Origin: Saccharomycodes ludwigii | Taxonomy: Eukaryota; Ascomycota; Saccharomycetes; Saccharomycodales; Saccharomycodaceae | DNA: 64,000 nt | Reading direction: 5' to 3' | NCBI RefSeq assembly: GCF_020623625.1 | Contig: NC_060200.1 | Coordinates: forward strand, 496,001 to 560,000 | Part shown: positions 1 to 10,732 of the stretch, one piece after another | Layout: every line of letters begins with the position of its first letter | How positions within the stretch are numbered: position 1 is the stretch's first letter | Translations under genes and position numbers: made by a program | The notes under the pieces: model-generated | The model's database searches: none | Seen by the model: the letters and a program-made list of their open reading frames with translations, nothing else | Told to the model about the DNA's origin: nothing

Positions 1-881
1 TAAAAACCGAAAATCGGGTGGAACAAAAAGATAATGCTACTTCAAAAACAACCTCAGCTGACTCTAATAACAATACTAATGAGAGAGAAGAGGCTGATAT
101 ATCAGAAAATGAAGATGAAAAAACCCCCACTTTCCCCCCCAGTGATCTAATTGTTAATACCCCACCATTATCATTTGGTAATACAATTAACGAGGAAAAT
201 TGCGTAGATAACAGTGTTACTTCTGTCCCCCATGATACACCAAGTAGAAATTCAGAGGCTGAACAGACAAAAAAGGAAATTGAACTTGCCAAAAATATCG
301 CTATAGATATCTTAAATTGTAATTTCGATAAAATTCCATATACCCAATATTCAAATTATATAGGAAATAAGAAGCATAAAGATGTTTGCTATCAGTTTCT
401 TAATTTATTATCACCGTTACCAGTAAGTTTATTGGATACATTAATCAAACTATCCCTGAGTATATATTTTATTGCAGAGGCTACTTGCATTGATTCTATT
501 TTGGAAGTTACCTCCCATGTTTGGGTAGCGAATCACCTACAAGATGACATTTCCTCAAAAAAATATAAAAACAACTTCAAGTTAATTCACATTATATTAT
601 TTTCGTTGTTGATTTTGAATTCTGATCTACATAATGAAAACTCTAATAGCTGCAAATTTAAAATTTCTGAATTTGTAGAAAATACAGTACATGCTTTGTC
701 CAAGGAGGATCCGTCAATTACAACAAAAGATTTTGAAGAAGAATTAACTGAATATTACTATATAATACAACGGAGAAAGTTACCCTTGTACAAGCCTATG
801 AGTAACACCAGTAATATCCGTAATAACTTCAAAATTAAGCGTAATGTTACCTCCACCAGGAAAAAAAAAACAGAATGTTAA
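1..881 (+). CDS. YEL1: Arf guanine-nucleotide exchange factor Yel1, Sec7 half (5' partial)
   Basis: The frame is already open at the left edge, so the true start lies outside the window. Numbering from the GTG at 18, residues about 85-250 form a Sec7 domain. The second Sec7 motif (LILNSDLHN, residues 198-206) is clear, and the catalytic-glutamate position is kept in FIAEAT (Glu154), although the usual LPGE is degraded. Sec7 proteins activate Arf GTPases; Yel1 acts on Arf3 at the plasma membrane and bud neck (family knowledge). The frame stops at 879-881, just after a run of ten A at 861-870, while the rest of the protein continues in another frame from 875. The related Syt1 has the same Sec7-PH layout; I prefer Yel1 because CMC2, SHP1, PTH2 and YBL055C follow, as on S. 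cerevisiae chromosome II. Confidence 0.72.
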   Translation, partial: KTENRVEQKDNATSKTTSADSNNNTNEREEADISENEDEKTPTFPPSDLIVNTPPLSFGNTINEENCVDNSVTSVPHDTPSRNSEAEQTKKEIELAKNIAIDILNCNFDKIPYTQYSNYIGNKKHKDVCYQFLNLLSPLPVSLLDTLIKLSLSIYFIAEATCIDSILEVTSHVWVANHLQDDISSKKYKNNFKLIHIILFSLLILNSDLHNENSNSCKFKISEFVENTVHALSKEDPSITTKDFEEELTEYYYIIQRRKLPLYKPMSNTSNIRNNFKIKRNVTSTRKKKTEC

Positions 882-2605
882 CTAATTCGGCACTAATTAA
901 ATCTTTCGCCAATAACAACAACAATACGGACTTTAGCAGTAAAAAGTCTTTTTCCCCAGCCACTGTGGGTTCTCCGTTATCTAGAACTACCACTATTAAC
1001 GATTCTTTGTGCTCAAATAATACTTCGGTAACTGACCTAAATTCAACTAATAGCACTGGTAATAATATGGATAATCAAAAACTGGATACGTTTTCAAGAT
1101 TAAGTACTGAGTTTAGTAGCATTACTATCGACTCCAATAATAGTAGTTCTTTATCTCGCCCATTTACTTCAACCACTGGTCCGACTAGCACTCGTGATAT
1201 GGGTACTGCAAATAGCAAATTATATTCTGCTGAATTTTTTGATGACAAATACAAGTGGCAAAATGACACTTCATGGTTTATGGATAATTGGGTTGAGTTT
1301 TTAGAACATGATTTGAACTTAAATTCTGACTTTAGAACTAGCCGTGCTGGCGGCGCCAGTACTGATAATAACATTGATAATAATGATATAGGATCAGATT
1401 TTTCTCAACCACCGAAACCGAAAACACATCATTCTTTACATAAGGCGAGTTCCACCAGTAGTTTATCTAGGAATTTTGGTAAGTCGTTGAAACTGTCCCT
1501 ATCTAATACCTCCCTTAACAGTAACGTTAGTAATACCGGTAACACCAATGGTAATAAAGGTACACGAGTTGATCGTACTCATCGTAACACCAACAAGACG
1601 ACCAAATTAAAGAATTTTTTTTCTAGAATTAAAGTTAAGACAGAAGATATTTCGGATTCCAAATTTTTGCAGGATAATAAAGATTTAATGATCCAGGACT
1701 TACGTCACCAGAATTGGAAACTTGTTAACTTGATTGTTAGTGAAGGTAGAGTATATATATTCATATTTGATAGAATGCTAAAAAATGAAACCGGATTGAA
1801 TAGTTTGAGTTTTGCCAAGAAATTCTGTTCAACTTATGAAGTTTATAATCTTTTTGGCACTGAATCCAAGTTGGTTGAAGACAATATGGTTATTTCAAAT
1901 GATTCTTTGGATATAGATGATGATAAAAAGAAATGGGTCTTTACAATCACTTTCCCATCTTATGATTCCAATTCAACTGCTAAAACAACATTTCATTTAC
2001 GTACAAAAAATAAGGTGCTGGCTGAAAAATACATTCAATCCTGTAATTTTTGGAGCAGTAGAATCACACCTATTCCTAATGCTCAATTTGATATGGTTTC
2101 TAATTTAGAATATGGTTGGAGTGAAGATATTTTGACATTTGGTCATACCAATACTATGGGTGGTGATAACAACATTAGCCTCGGTGACGCTGATAATAAA
2201 TCTACGATAGTGAGTCTTTGGAAACCGTTATATAGTATAGATTGTTTGGTTCACACTGATTTGCAAACGACTCAACTATGTGATACGACACTAAAATCGC
2301 AGTACAAAAATTTGAAAATTTTTACTCAAAGTTTGTCTGATCTAATTGATGAGCATTTGAACATAGTCAAACCAAAAATGTTAGCATATTGGCAACATTA
2401 TGTTCATATTTCAAATGACATCTTATCTTTTGATCTTGCTATGGATAATTGGACTGAAAAATATTTGTTTCTAATTAAACATTATGATCATCAAATATTG
2501 TATTTGAATGCTTTGGAAAATTTACGGAAAGAAGCTGAGAAATTGGGCGACGCAGAGTTACAAAATTATTTTGCAATAAATGGAGAGGAGACTCAAAGCA
2601 ATTAA
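875..2605 (+). CDS. YEL1: Yel1, PH-domain half (continuation after a frame break)
   Basis: This 576-residue frame overlaps the Sec7 half by 7 bases and is probably the rest of the same protein. Residues 1-250 are Ser/Thr/Asn-rich linker with a basic stretch near 240. Residues about 265-400 look like a pleckstrin-homology domain that begins by recoding membrane-facing strands (DLRHQNWKLVNLIVSEG), with an inserted loop. A helical tail of about 175 residues follows. Yel1-type proteins use the PH domain to reach the plasma membrane. Upstream of the first ATG this frame is open back through the A10 run, so one more A, or two fewer, would make one reading frame. The break may be an assembly error or a real indel; no intron signals surround it. 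Confidence 0.68.
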   Translation: MLTNSALIKSFANNNNNTDFSSKKSFSPATVGSPLSRTTTINDSLCSNNTSVTDLNSTNSTGNNMDNQKLDTFSRLSTEFSSITIDSNNSSSLSRPFTSTTGPTSTRDMGTANSKLYSAEFFDDKYKWQNDTSWFMDNWVEFLEHDLNLNSDFRTSRAGGASTDNNIDNNDIGSDFSQPPKPKTHHSLHKASSTSSLSRNFGKSLKLSLSNTSLNSNVSNTGNTNGNKGTRVDRTHRNTNKTTKLKNFFSRIKVKTEDISDSKFLQDNKDLMIQDLRHQNWKLVNLIVSEGRVYIFIFDRMLKNETGLNSLSFAKKFCSTYEVYNLFGTESKLVEDNMVISNDSLDIDDDKKKWVFTITFPSYDSNSTAKTTFHLRTKNKVLAEKYIQSCNFWSSRITPIPNAQFDMVSNLEYGWSEDILTFGHTNTMGGDNNISLGDADNKSTIVSLWKPLYSIDCLVHTDLQTTQLCDTTLKSQYKNLKIFTQSLSDLIDEHLNIVKPKMLAYWQHYVHISNDILSFDLAMDNWTEKYLFLIKHYDHQILYLNALENLRKEAEKLGDAELQNYFAINGEETQSN

Positions 2606-2933
2606 GAGCAAGAACTATATTTTAGATGCGGGGGAGGGGGGGAAACAATAATATAAATTCTACTTCACACTTTCTTAAGACATATTTTTAAATACGTGCT
2701 AATATTAATAACAAGAAGTCCTTAAAGTTGTATTTATATCATAATAATACAAAACATAAATTTTATAATATATCAATAAAACATATACATTCGTTGTTAT
2801 TGTTACTGTTCTTACTCGTCCTGCTCTCTAAATTATTATGATTATTATTATCAGTATTATTATTATTATTAATATTAATATTAATATTATTATTATTATT
2901 ATTGTTATTATTATTGTCCATCTTATCTTGATC
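2606..2933. other. Convergent intergenic region with AAT/ATT trinucleotide tract
   Basis: This lies between the 3' ends of YEL1 and the first GCR1_C gene. It holds a G-rich patch near 2630 and an imperfect ATT/ATTAAT trinucleotide tract at about 2836-2917. Read on the minus strand, that tract continues in frame with the neighbouring gene after its stop codon (see findings). I see no other gene. Confidence 0.6.
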
Positions 2934-5271
2934 TCAAATGTTCAACCAGTCGGAATTTAATTTAAAAGGTTCCGGGACATGATCGTTAACGTAGTAATAA
3001 ATAATGCTCTTTTGTTTCCGAGATCGTAAATAATCATCTAAATCCTTAATTGTTTTCGTTGCAGGCGTACCTCTAATCAGTGAATGTAATATAATCTTAA
3101 TAACAATAAATCTATTATTCCACACTTTAGAATATACACCACTGCCTCTCCAACCAACTCCTAGATAAATTTCTAGTTGAAATATAGAATATCCTTTGTC
3201 TTGAATTTTCAAAAAATCTTCCCATAATAATTGAACGTTTTCGTAAAGAGGAGCTTGCTTAATACCAAACCTTTCATAGATATCTTTAGCAGTAACATCA
3301 ACGCCAATATCAAATACCTTGGGAAAACCTTGGGCCGGGAAATTACAAAATATAGGAAGCTTTCTTAAAAAATTAAATCTTTCTTGTTGATGTAATATTG
3401 AAGTACTATTGCTTGTTTTTACAAGTATGGAAGAAATATCATATTCTGGATGACAATAATTGTGTGTATTAGTTAAAAATTTATTGTAAGATATTTTGAA
3501 TCTTTTCAATGCTTTGGATAAAGTTTTATTATTAATAGTTATATCAAATATAGTCTTTTCAAGTTTAGCCACACCTTTGATCTGTTTATTTAATTCAGGT
3601 ATGGTTTCCAATGATATAAACTTATCTCTCTCAGTTTGTGGCTTAAGAATTGATTGCTGAGGTGCTACAACACTGTCATTTGTCAAATGATCTGTGTTGA
3701 TATTCATTCGAGAAATAACTGGTCGATTTAATGGTACATTATTTTCGGCAATGTTTGTGATATTAGACTTTGTATTATTGTTAGTATTAGCACTGGTATC
3801 AACAATATTGACTCCGTTAGTAACAACATATTTGCCCGCAGTATTAAAATTCATGTTATTATCACCATGGCCCATTTCAGATATAGACAATGGAGATGAA
3901 ATTGACGATATTTGTGAACGCATGGATAAACGCCTATTGTTATTAAGAGTGGTATTAGAACTGTTGGTTGTGTTGTTCGCATGAATATTGTCATTACTAT
4001 TGAGCATATCAGTGGGCATATTTGTTGATGGTGAAGTTGCATTGTAAGTGTATAATTGGGCGTTGTATTGCATCGATGGTGGAGGCGGAGGAACAAATAT
4101 ATCATGAGCACTTGTTTGTGCCCCAGGTATATTAAAACTTGGGACAACATTATTGTTTTTATAAGTACAGTTCCAAAGTGGGGTGTTTTTATGAATAATA
4201 GTGTTGTTGTTGCTGTTGTTGGAAGGATTGGGATAATTTAAAATATTGCTTCCGTTAATACGGTTGATATTACGAATAGTATTAGTATTACTCGCATTAT
4301 TAAAATTATCTCTTGGCACTCCTGTATGAGAGGTAAACGCCTGTAAAGTGTACTGAGGTGGTTCATTGGCTGCTATCGAAAAGGGTTGTGGGAAAGGTGG
4401 TGCAGAAGTTGGCAGATATCTTTCTTGTTGTAAAGATGACAATGTGCCAATATATGGATTGTTAATATTCTTGTTTAAAGGGTTTACACAAAAATTTTGT
4501 GGTTGTTGTAAATTATTTCTTAATGAAGCTGATGCCACATTACCAATATTGTTTATATTAGTGGTATTATTAAATGGTATGAATGGTTTGGCAAAAGGCG
4601 TAGGTGCAATAAACAACGATGGGGATGATGCTTGTAGAAAATTATGATTGTTTTGTTGTTGCGACAGTAGTCCTAGGTTATAGTTCTGTATATGAATAGA
4701 CATATCAATATTCGGGGTTACTGTATTTTCCCAAGCTGAAGGTCTAGCGATAGTAGAAGATATCATAGGATTCACAGTATTATTGGGTTTGATGTTGTTA
4801 ACATTCCTCTTCTGATTATGATTATTGATGATATTGAAATTGTTGTTATTGGTAGTAGTAGTTGTGAAATCAAAGTTTAGATTATTTACATTGACGTTAT
4901 TCTCAGGAATAGTAATCGATCCTATACTCTGATTGGTATCTATAAAACGTTTATTAGTATTATTATTGTTGTTTGGTAGTTCCTGTAATATATATTTGTT
5001 GTCTTGATTGTTTGTGTTCTTCTTATCGTTCTTGTTCCTCTTATTGTTCCTGTTCTTATTTTTACCCTTATCTTTATTCTTATTACTATTATCTTCGCCA
5101 TATTTAATGTTATTCTCATCGTTATTAGTAGTGGTGATAACAGTAGTAGCGTTATGATTATTAATAGTAATGGAAGTGATAGTATGATCATTGATAATTT
5201 TATTCTTGGACTTAATTTTATCATTATTAATAGTATTAATATCAGTGTTTTTCTTCCTCCTCTTCTTCTTC

Positions 5272-5326
<55 letters not shown>

Positions 5327-7352
5327 CGTATCTATCTTTAAATTCATTATTACGATTGGTGGCTGTAGTAATATTAATGTTGCTATTATCATTATCCTCA
5401 TAATCAGTTATAGTAGTGATGTTGATATTATCATTATTAGCATTTGCAGTACTGTTAATAATAATATTCCTATTATCATTGGTTTTGTCCTTAAATTTAT
5501 TATTATCATTATGATTGTTGTTGTTGTTGTTGTTGTTACTAGCATTCCTATTCACAGAATCGCTCTTATCATCAGCATTCTTAGTAATCGTAATGTTGTT
5601 GAGATCATTATTTTTATCCTTCAGCATACTTTTAGCATTATCATCATTACCATTATTATTATCATTGCCATTATTAATACTGACACTATCTTTATCCTTA
5701 GGTTCATTTGTATCATTACCATTTTTATCACTGGTAGTATCATTATCAATGTCCACAATAATATTTCTATTTTTATTTTTATTATCTGAAATTGTAGATT
5801 TTATGGAAGCACAAGGAGAAACGCTTTTTAACTTATCACATTGAGCACTGCTTAGATTTTCTTTAAAAAGTGTTGGATTGATAGGTGGAATAGCATCCTC
5901 ATTACTCGTAGCATGGCTTGAAATTTCCTTTGTGTCAATAGTAAATGTTTGTATATCGGGTTTATAATTAATCTTATCATCATATTGGCTATTTTCATGC
6001 AAGCAATTTTTCTCAAGTATAATGTTTGAGATAGTAGTTGTTTTCTCCGTTAATTTTTTGTTTAAGCTTTCATTTTTGTCTTCCTGTGAGATAGCGATTG
6101 CCTTCGCTGTTTCGTGCATAGTATCAAGAGTAGCAGTATTAATGATATTATGAAATCTATTATTTGCTTTAATTTTTGATAATACTTTTTTATTAATCCT
6201 TAGTTTAACCATTTTTATCCTATTTTCGCGTTTCTTTTTGATGTAATTATTGGAATCTGGGCCCTTACTGGTATCAATCAGAATATGAGATATATTACAT
6301 TGAGCACCTTCTTCTTTTTTTTCTTTTTCTTTTTCTTTTTCTTTTTCTTCTTCTTTTTCTTTTTCTTCTTCTACTTCTTCTACTTCTTTTTCTTCTTTTT
6401 CTTTCCTTTTTTCTTGTTTTTCTTCTTCTTTCTTTTTTTCTTGTTTTTCCTCCTCTTTTTCCTCCTCTTTTTCCTCCTCTTTTTCCTCCTCTTTTTCCTC
6501 CTCTTTTTCCTCCTCTTTTTCCTCCTCTTTTTCCTCTTCTTTTCCCTGTTCGTCTTCCTCTTTATTTTTATCTATTTTTTGGATATGATCAGTTTCATCA
6601 TTGAGGGCAAATACACGCTTAAAAAAAGGGTGTTCTTTTAGTTTGTTGATATTTCCAAAATCAGAATTAATATTACCATCCTTATTGATTTTATTTTTGC
6701 AAAATTCATCAACTTTTAGAGAAAATAAATTAAACTTTTCAATCTCTGGCGAAATTGTAGCTTTCCTTAAGCATTCAGCAGCATACCGAATATTGCACGT
6801 TATATCGTCTTTTGCATAGTGCTTTTTTAATCTTTTGTATAAAAATTTTTTAATAGTTTGGTTTCTTTTTAATAATAAAAGATCATTTTGAAAAACACTA
6901 TAGGCTCTGCCAAAAACACTAGAATTTATAATTTTATCAATTCCACCTTTTTTATTCCTGGATGCTGATCTTGTTTGTCTTTTTGTGCTTTTCCTTTTTT
7001 TATATTTTAAAAGAAATCTTTTTTCATTCAACAAATAATTTTTAAAAAAATGAAATAGATTCTCATAATGATTTTCAAAAATTACTATTAAATCGTTCAA
7101 ATCATCAGAATAATCAAATAAGCTTTGCTCTAATTTATTAATTTTTCTCAAAAATAACATTTGTTTATCAGTGTGTTTTATATCAAATGTTTTTGAGATA
7201 GTATGTACTTCATGAATAAAGCCATCTTGATAACTTTGAATTTTGTTATTTATTAAAAGCAACTGATCATCTAGAAGTTGTTTGATAGTTGGTTGGGTGG
7301 AGTTGTTACTGTCATCAATTTTTGTTGGTGTTGTGACTAGTAATTGGGACAT
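2934..7352 (-). CDS. Large Asn-rich transcription factor with C-terminal GCR1_C domain (Gcr1/Hot1/Msn1 family)
   Basis: The open frame reaches 7511, but its first 53 codons are a Phe/Leu homopolymer artefact of a T-rich leader. I start at the ATG at 7352 (MSQLLVTTP), giving 1472 residues. The last ~115 residues are a GCR1_C DNA-binding domain with the signature KGYS...LE...WRGSG...VIK, as in Gcr1, Hot1 and Msn1, which regulate glycolytic, osmostress or filamentation genes. The N-terminal ~200 residues are helical and basic. A long Glu/Lys region follows, including perfect EEEK repeats, then about 900 residues of low-complexity Asn/Asp/Lys-rich sequence, probably disordered and activating. It is about twice the length of S. 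cerevisiae Gcr1 or Hot1. Which family member it corresponds to cannot be told from the domain alone. The next gene upstream carries the same domain. Confidence 0.8.
6444..6539 (-). repeat. 12-bp coding minisatellite (EEEK repeat)
   Basis: Seven perfect tandem copies of TTTTTCCTCCTC plus one variant lie inside the GCR1_C gene. On the coding strand they encode an EEEK tetrapeptide repeat. The charge pattern suits a long single alpha-helix, and the perfect repetition suggests recent, length-variable expansion. Confidence 0.9.
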
Positions 7353-7625
7353 AGCTTCGCCTTTATTAGGTGTAACCTGTATATTATTGTTATGTTTATA
7401 TAGAAAAAGGAAAAGAAAAGAAAAGAAAAAAAGAAAAAAAAAAAAAAAGAGAGAGAAGGGAAAGAGAAAAGAAAGATGATTATATTTAAATAGAAGGAAT
7501 GGATGAGCCATTAACAGGGTAGAAATGCTAGTGACTATATAATGTAGATAAAAAGGAAAAGAGAGAAAACTTTAATGTTATCTTGAGACCAGCTAGTAAA
7601 TTTTTTCCGTTTTGAATTTATTATG

Positions 7626-7667
7626 TTTTATTTTATTTTATTTTATTTTATTTTATTTTATTTTTTT
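7626..7667. repeat. TTTTA pentanucleotide microsatellite
   Basis: About eight tandem TTTTA units lie in the 5' flank of the first GCR1_C gene. The same pentamer, or its complement, recurs at 9123-9148, 20642-20668 and 33716-33747. Confidence 0.9.
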
Positions 7668-9122
7668 CCCTTGTTTTCTATTTTTATTTTAATTTTATTT
7701 TTTTGTACATGAGACAAAAATAATATAAAAACACGAATTTGTTTATTTATTATATTATTTTTTCTTTTTTTGGTTGTTGTTGTTGAAACGTGTTCTCTTC
7801 CCCATTTTCTGTTTGTATTTTTTTCTTGTATTTTTTTATTGTAATTTTTTCTTGTATTTTTTTTTTGTAATTTTTTTTTTAAGCATTAAAAGCAAAGTTT
7901 CTGCCTGTTGTTTGGTTGGGTCACCAAAATTATATATATATATATATTTTATATACTGTCAATTTAATCCAAAATATTCACTTCTTTTTTTTACTTTCAA
8001 TTTCTACCCAGTTCAATCTGTTACTGTTCATAAATTTATCACTGTCTGTAGCAACTAATTCCAATTCTTAAACTGTTTGTATTTTTGTTTTGGGCCTTTA
8101 CCTATAATAGAACAATTAGTACTTGGTTATGCGCAAGCATAATAGCTTACTCGCATCCTTTTTCTTGCAACCGTCATTACAATTATGCACCTTTTAAATT
8201 CGTCTTATTTTTAAATTTTTCTTTTTTAAGAATATCCCTATCGCCTCCAATACTATTATTCTCATTGAAAGCTGTAATACATGAAAAAAGCATCGGAAAT
8301 TTTATTAAAAGCCTGATGTAGTTCATCATAAGTTGTATTTTTTTTTATTCTTACTTCCTTTTCATTATAATTAAATGCAACACTAGTTATTGATGTTCAT
8401 AAAAAATAAAGCAATTCCTACAAGTTTCAAAACCCTTTTTAATTTGTCAGTATATTTATTACTATTCGTTGTAACCGATAATCTTTGTTATTTTTCAATC
8501 TTTTAATAAGTTAAAAGAAAAGAAAAAACGTAATAATTATAAAGAAACTATTTTATATATTATATTTATTCAAACTGAACACTTGCTCAGTCAACAACAT
8601 TTAATAATATCTTCTCTTTTTTTTACTATTATCTCACAGACACTTAACTTAATGCTAGTGACTATACATATAGATATATATATATATGCATACAATACAA
8701 CTTTCAAATTTATTTTTTTTTTTTTTTTATTTTGAACCTAAATTTTTATGAAAAAATTATTGTTCAAAATTTTAAGTATTTGTCATATTGTAATAAAAGA
8801 TGGAAACTTTTGCACTCCACTCTTTTTTATTTTTATTTTTTTTTTTTTAATGGTTAAAAAATTTGTAAAATGTTCTCCATTTGCGTAGATTTTTTTTTTT
8901 CCTTCTTTTATCTGATGGACATAATATAATAAGAATACCAAATGATGAATTATTTTATAATATTTTAATACCAACTCAGTCACTATCATAGACATATATA
9001 AACATATTATTGGTCTTTCAGATAAATAAAAAATAAAAGTGCTACTTTTTTTTTATTTTAGTATTTCTGACTAATTTGACCAAATATTAATTTGAAGTAA
9101 AAATTGAAAAGAAAATAAAATG

Positions 9123-9148
9123 AAATAAAATAAAATAAAATAAAATAA
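9123..9148. repeat. AAAAT pentanucleotide microsatellite
   Basis: Five AAAAT-type units lie just 3' of the second GCR1_C gene, complementary to the TTTTA array at 7626-7667. Confidence 0.85.
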
Positions 9149-9238
9149 CACCATGGTGCATAAATATAACTGAATAGATAAATAGATGTTAGATACTACA
9201 AACTCAAAAGCAATAAAAAAAAAAAAAAGTTCCCTTAT

Positions 9239-9998
9239 TCAATACCTTAATTCTTTTGGAATATTTAATGGAGAGTAATAATAACTAACAGGTCTGTTTA
9301 GGCTATTTAAATTGGTTTCTAATAAGTTGATGCAGTCTTCAGCAGACATTCCTCTTTTCTTAATGCCAGTCTGTATAGCCTTAATTACACAAGCCCTTCT
9401 TTTAAATATTCTGGAAAACTGGCCACTTCCCCTCCAAGCAGCTTGATATTTAGTTTCTAAATCATACATAGAATAGCCTTTTTCCTGTTTTTTATGATAC
9501 TCCTCCCAAATAGATCTCACAGTCACATCTTTTTTATTAATTAATATACCAAAGGTTTTATATATATAACTATCGCTTATGTGGCTAGATCTTATTCTCC
9601 TGTTATATATCTGTGCACCTGGGTCACTAGTTGATAATTCTTCAGGCAGAATTTCTTGATCCAAAAATATATCGTGTATTGGTGCTTTAAAATTTTCCAT
9701 ATTGTTATTGTTATTATTTATCAAATTGGTATTTCGGCGCGTTCTTGGTACGTGCTGTTCACTTTTCTTGTTTTCGTGCTGTTGTGATCGGGTAAAGCGA
9801 CCATGATCCCTGACCTCTCGCTCACTTATATCGTCCTCTGCTCGCTCCTTGTCAGATTCATCATCTACATTATTGTTTGATCCAGCATCCTCAACACTAG
9901 TGTTCGTGGTGCTGTTTTTTCTATTTTCCATCTCCGGATTTAAGCAAGACTCATCATCATCATCATCATCATCTTTTTCTTTTTCTTTTTTTTTTTCT

Positions 9999-10030
<32 letters not shown>

Positions 10031-10732
10031 CTCTTCTTCTTCCTCCTCCTCCTTTTTTTGTTCTTCAAGTTTTATATTTCCCAACTTTGGGTGTTGTTTG
10101 TTTCCAAGGCAATCAGAACTATCAAGAGTATTTTCAGGTGTTTCGTTAGTAAGCACATCTAAATCACCAGCGTTTACTTTAATATTTTCTGATTTTGAAG
10201 TGGATTTGTTGTTTTTTGTAGGTGTTTGTTCCTCGTCGCTTTTTTGAGAGTTTTCTTCTATATGATCCCTTTCTCTTGTACTAATAGGACTTTTCCCTTT
10301 ATGGTTCTCATCTATGTCTATAATAGTATTTTTCATAAATTCTAAGGTGGCTATTAATGTTTCCAATTCTGCTTTATCCTTTTCTGAATTTTTTTTAAAT
10401 TTCACAACATCATCAGTTCCAAGAATTTCTCTTTCTTTGGAATTCAATTGGTGATGTATAAAATCACTAAAAAATCTTATCATTTGAGAATTTTGTAGTT
10501 TAATATATCCCAATAATTGGCTTTTGATATTTTGTAAAGAATGTAGTTCTAGTTCAATATTATCAAACTTGGCCTGTAATTCTAGATATTCTTTTTGTAA
10601 TATTATATTTTCCTTTCTTAATAAATCTAACTCAGTGGTACAATTATTTTCACATTCATCTATACGATCACAAATTTTTGTGGTAAATTTCTTCAATTCA
10701 TTAGCTACGTCTTCCATCTGACTTTGCTTCAT
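9239..10732 (-). CDS. GCR1_C-domain transcription factor (Msn1/Hot1/Gcr1 family)
   Basis: This 497-residue protein starts MKQSQMEDVANEL. Residues about 10-95 form a coiled coil, a feature also seen in Msn1 and Hot1 and probably used for dimerisation. The middle has a run of about 25 Glu followed by Lys and seven Asp, and it is likely disordered. The last ~110 residues are a GCR1_C domain: SIWEEYHKKQEKGYSMYDLETK, then AAWRGSG and VIKAIQTGI. It aligns well with the C-terminus of the next gene downstream on the same strand, so the two look like diverged tandem paralogues. Its length is closer to Msn1 (about 380 residues) than to Hot1 or Gcr1, but assignment to one member is inference. (Motif longer than a few residues is quoted only in part by position; key residues are W, KGYS, LE, WRGSG and VIK.). 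Confidence 0.82.

Larger units (their letters stand above)
7353..9238. other. Intergenic region between the two GCR1_C genes
   Basis: This is the promoter and leader of the 1472-residue gene and the 3' flank of the next one. It contains a purine-rich tract at 7400-7480, a TTTTA pentamer array at 7626-7667, many T runs, an AT dinucleotide run near 7930 and an AAAAT array at 9123-9148. A 16-base sequence occurs twice (7524-7539 and 8651-8666). The short open frames here encode only Phe/Leu/Ile/Lys-rich low-complexity peptides, and I see no convincing gene. Confidence 0.6.

Noticed and set aside
4940-5844. Several Ile/Leu-rich open frames on both strands
   Set aside because: They are shadows of the Asn/Asp repeat region of the GCR1_C protein.
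6285-6641. Plus-strand poly-Phe open frame of 118 codons
   Set aside because: It is the reverse of the Glu/Lys repeat of the real gene.
7353-7511. N-terminal extension of the first GCR1_C gene
   Set aside because: The 53 codons are a Phe/Leu/Ser run from a purine-rich leader and include no family sequence; MSQLL at 7352 is a better start.
7774-8321. Two plus-strand open frames of 94 and 78 codons
   Set aside because: Low-complexity Phe/Tyr content, no family resemblance, no promoter context.
9849-10247. Plus-strand poly-Ser open frame
   Set aside because: It is the mirror of the poly-Glu/Asp tract of the second GCR1_C gene.
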